Shown here one piece after another: positions 14,305 to 15,434 of a stretch of DNA of 15,434 nucleotides (position 1 is its first letter; each line of letters starts with the position of its first letter). Made by a program: the position numbers and the translations under genes. The stretch is from UBA1422 sp041752735. Its GTDB lineage: Bacteria; Bacillota; Clostridia; Peptostreptococcales; Anaerovoracaceae. The stretch lies in the NCBI GenBank assembly GCA_041752735.1, contig JBGSVW010000041.1:1-15434 (forward strand), written 5' to 3'. A model generated the notes under the pieces. The model was not told where the DNA came from, ran no database searches, and saw only the letters and a program-made list of their open reading frames with translations.

Positions 14305-15378
14305 CTATTGTTTTTCGTTGTGTGAATCCGCATACATGGCCATACTGGCGAAACCGGATTTTAAGACAATCTTTCGGAGTATCGGGCCATACATAAACAG
14401 ACATTTTATGTTTTTTGCAAGCAGCAGAATCCGCATTCCCCGGGTCTTTCTTTTATATATGCCCAGTGTTTTCTCACTGCCCGATTGAAAACTCTTGTTC
14501 AATTTCACTGCACTGTTCATGGCATAACTGATGCCTTCCAGAGAGCTGGGGCTAATAAATCCCGCGGCTTCTCCAATGAGAAAAACATTTTCACTGCCTA
14601 GGTTAAAACTCTTCCAACCTATAGGACGCAGTACAAGACATGCTTCGGTTTTCATGGGATGATCCAGATGAATTCCGGCAGCCTTGAGTTTTTCTTTTTG
14701 TTGCTCAAACCTACTTCTGCAATGCTTCTTGGGAAATGCGCCACCAAAAATCAGGATATTGTCCTTTGAAACGGTCCAGGAGCAACAGTCGCTGGTTTCC
14801 TCATCAAAAATGCAGGAGTAAAAGGGATGCGCCTCAGAAAGTTCTGCTCGAAACCATTGTTGAATGGCCACATAACTCCTGGTTTTAAGTGGCGGAAAGA
14901 ATGTCCGTCGTACTTTGGAGTTTGCCCCATCAGCGCCAATCAGGATTGGGGTACAAGCTTCATGAAGATTCCCGGAGCTGTCGGCATAAACGACCCGAAT
15001 CAGGCTGGTTTCCAGTCGTTCCAGCCTTCGGCAATTTCCTTGAACCACTGTCACATTATCCGGCACTAAAGATATCAGCCATTGATCAAACCGGTTTCGG
15101 TCCAAATTGACATACATCCTTTGATACCATCTATGTATCGGGCCTTTCAAGTCTATGGTCTTCACCGAAAAAATCTGCGGATCTGCCAATATTTCTTTTG
15201 GGAGATTCAAATCAAAATGTGCCAACGCCTTTTGTCCGTCCGGTGCAAGCAAACCTCCACAAGGTTTTCCGTTGTCGTTGCCGTTTATCAATAAAATCCT
15301 AGAACTTCGATCTGCTATTCGAGCAAAAGTAGCGCCTGCAGGTCCTGCTCCTATGACAACAATGTCATACTGTTCCAT
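14305..15378 (-). CDS. FAD-dependent oxidoreductase, geranylgeranyl-reductase-like
   Basis: This flavoprotein belongs to the PHBH/geranylgeranyl reductase superfamily; the substrate is unknown. The 357 residues include the N-terminal dinucleotide-binding loop VVIGAGPAGATFAR (7-20) and KPCGGLLAPDG (38-48), as in the GGR family. Further motifs are NLDRNRFDQWL (91-101, DR-type motif), ILIGADGANSKVRR (145-158) and the second FAD motif FLIGEAAGFISPSSLEGI (266-283). In the last motif Glu270 replaces the usual Asp of GD. The C-terminus is basic and partly hydrophobic, compatible with peripheral membrane contact. The ATG (15376-15378) has GGAG seven bases upstream. DUF523 starts 45 bp downstream, so it may head or share the DUF523-xpt transcript. 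Confidence 0.9.
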   Translation of the reverse strand: MEQYDIVVIGAGPAGATFARIADRSSRILLINGNDNGKPCGGLLAPDGQKALAHFDLNLPKEILADPQIFSVKTIDLKGPIHRWYQRMYVNLDRNRFDQWLISLVPDNVTVVQGNCRRLERLETSLIRVVYADSSGNLHEACTPILIGADGANSKVRRTFFPPLKTRSYVAIQQWFRAELSEAHPFYSCIFDEETSDCCSWTVSKDNILIFGGAFPKKHCRSRFEQQKEKLKAAGIHLDHPMKTEACLVLRPIGWKSFNLGSENVFLIGEAAGFISPSSLEGISYAMNSAVKLNKSFQSGSEKTLGIYKRKTRGMRILLLAKNIKCLFMYGPILRKIVLKSGFASMAMYADSHNEKQ

Positions 15379-15392
15379 ATATTAGCTCCATT

Positions 15393-15434
15393 TTATTCAG
15401 GTTTATCGGGGATATCGATTTCTGTCAGGTTGTC
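15393..15434 (-). CDS. Possible C-terminal end of an upstream gene (13 codons visible)
   Basis: One minus-strand frame stays open from the window edge and ends at TAA (15393-15395), reading DNLTEIDIPDKPE. The acidic, proline-containing tail is plausible for a real protein end and would lie 15 bp before the oxidoreductase start, matching the tight spacing elsewhere. With only 13 codons this cannot be told from chance, and a second frame is also open for nine codons. Confidence 0.35.
   Translation of the reverse strand, partial: DNLTEIDIPDKPE

Noticed and set aside
1..15434. CRISPR arrays, insertion sequences, integrases, toxin-antitoxin or phage genes
   Set aside because: No repeat-spacer arrays, transposase motifs or terminal inverted repeats were seen; the genes are housekeeping or transport genes in one orientation.

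Overview
The window looks like the chromosome of a Clostridia-type Firmicute (order not resolved). The evidence is a Spo0H-type sigma-H gene, mini-RNase III, the cysE-cysS-mrnC-...-rlmB-sigH gene order typical of that group, strong AGGAGG-type ribosome binding sites with several GTG/TTG starts, and low-to-moderate GC. Every gene I can support is on the minus strand, so the biological reading order runs from base 15434 down to base 1. Genes are packed tightly with many ATGA or short overlaps.

Block 1 (15434-13223): the possible last codons of an unseen gene, a geranylgeranyl-reductase-type FAD oxidoreductase, a DUF523/TudS-like protein and xanthine phosphoribosyltransferase (xpt). Block 2 (13222-6218): a 164-bp regulatory gap with an 18-bp near-perfect palindrome, then a BMP-family lipoprotein, a double-NBD ATPase and two permeases, which together form a complete purine/nucleoside-type ABC importer. 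These are followed by a four-helix membrane protein (DUF1461-like), a DJ-1/PfpI protein and a PHP-domain phosphoesterase, and the block closes with a hairpin. Imported purine compounds could feed xpt, and the DUF523 protein may remove sulfur from thiolated bases; this link is inference.

Block 3 (6271-719): a good sigma-A-type promoter whose transcript would start inside that same hairpin drives cysE, cysS, mrnC, a 66-codon membrane protein, thyA, folA, rlmB and sigH. This is the conserved cys/sigH locus, but with a thyA-folA pair between mrnC and rlmB, where many Clostridia carry thyX. Block 4 (630-1): a consensus promoter, tRNA-Thr(GGU) and the start of tuf (EF-Tu), which runs off the window.

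Most of the window is housekeeping. No CRISPR array, insertion sequence, phage gene or riboswitch was recognised. The points most worth checking are the DUF523-xpt-BMP neighbourhood with its palindrome, the promoter/hairpin arrangement before cysE, the thyA-folA replacement with its divergent ThyA, and the paired hairpins after sigH.
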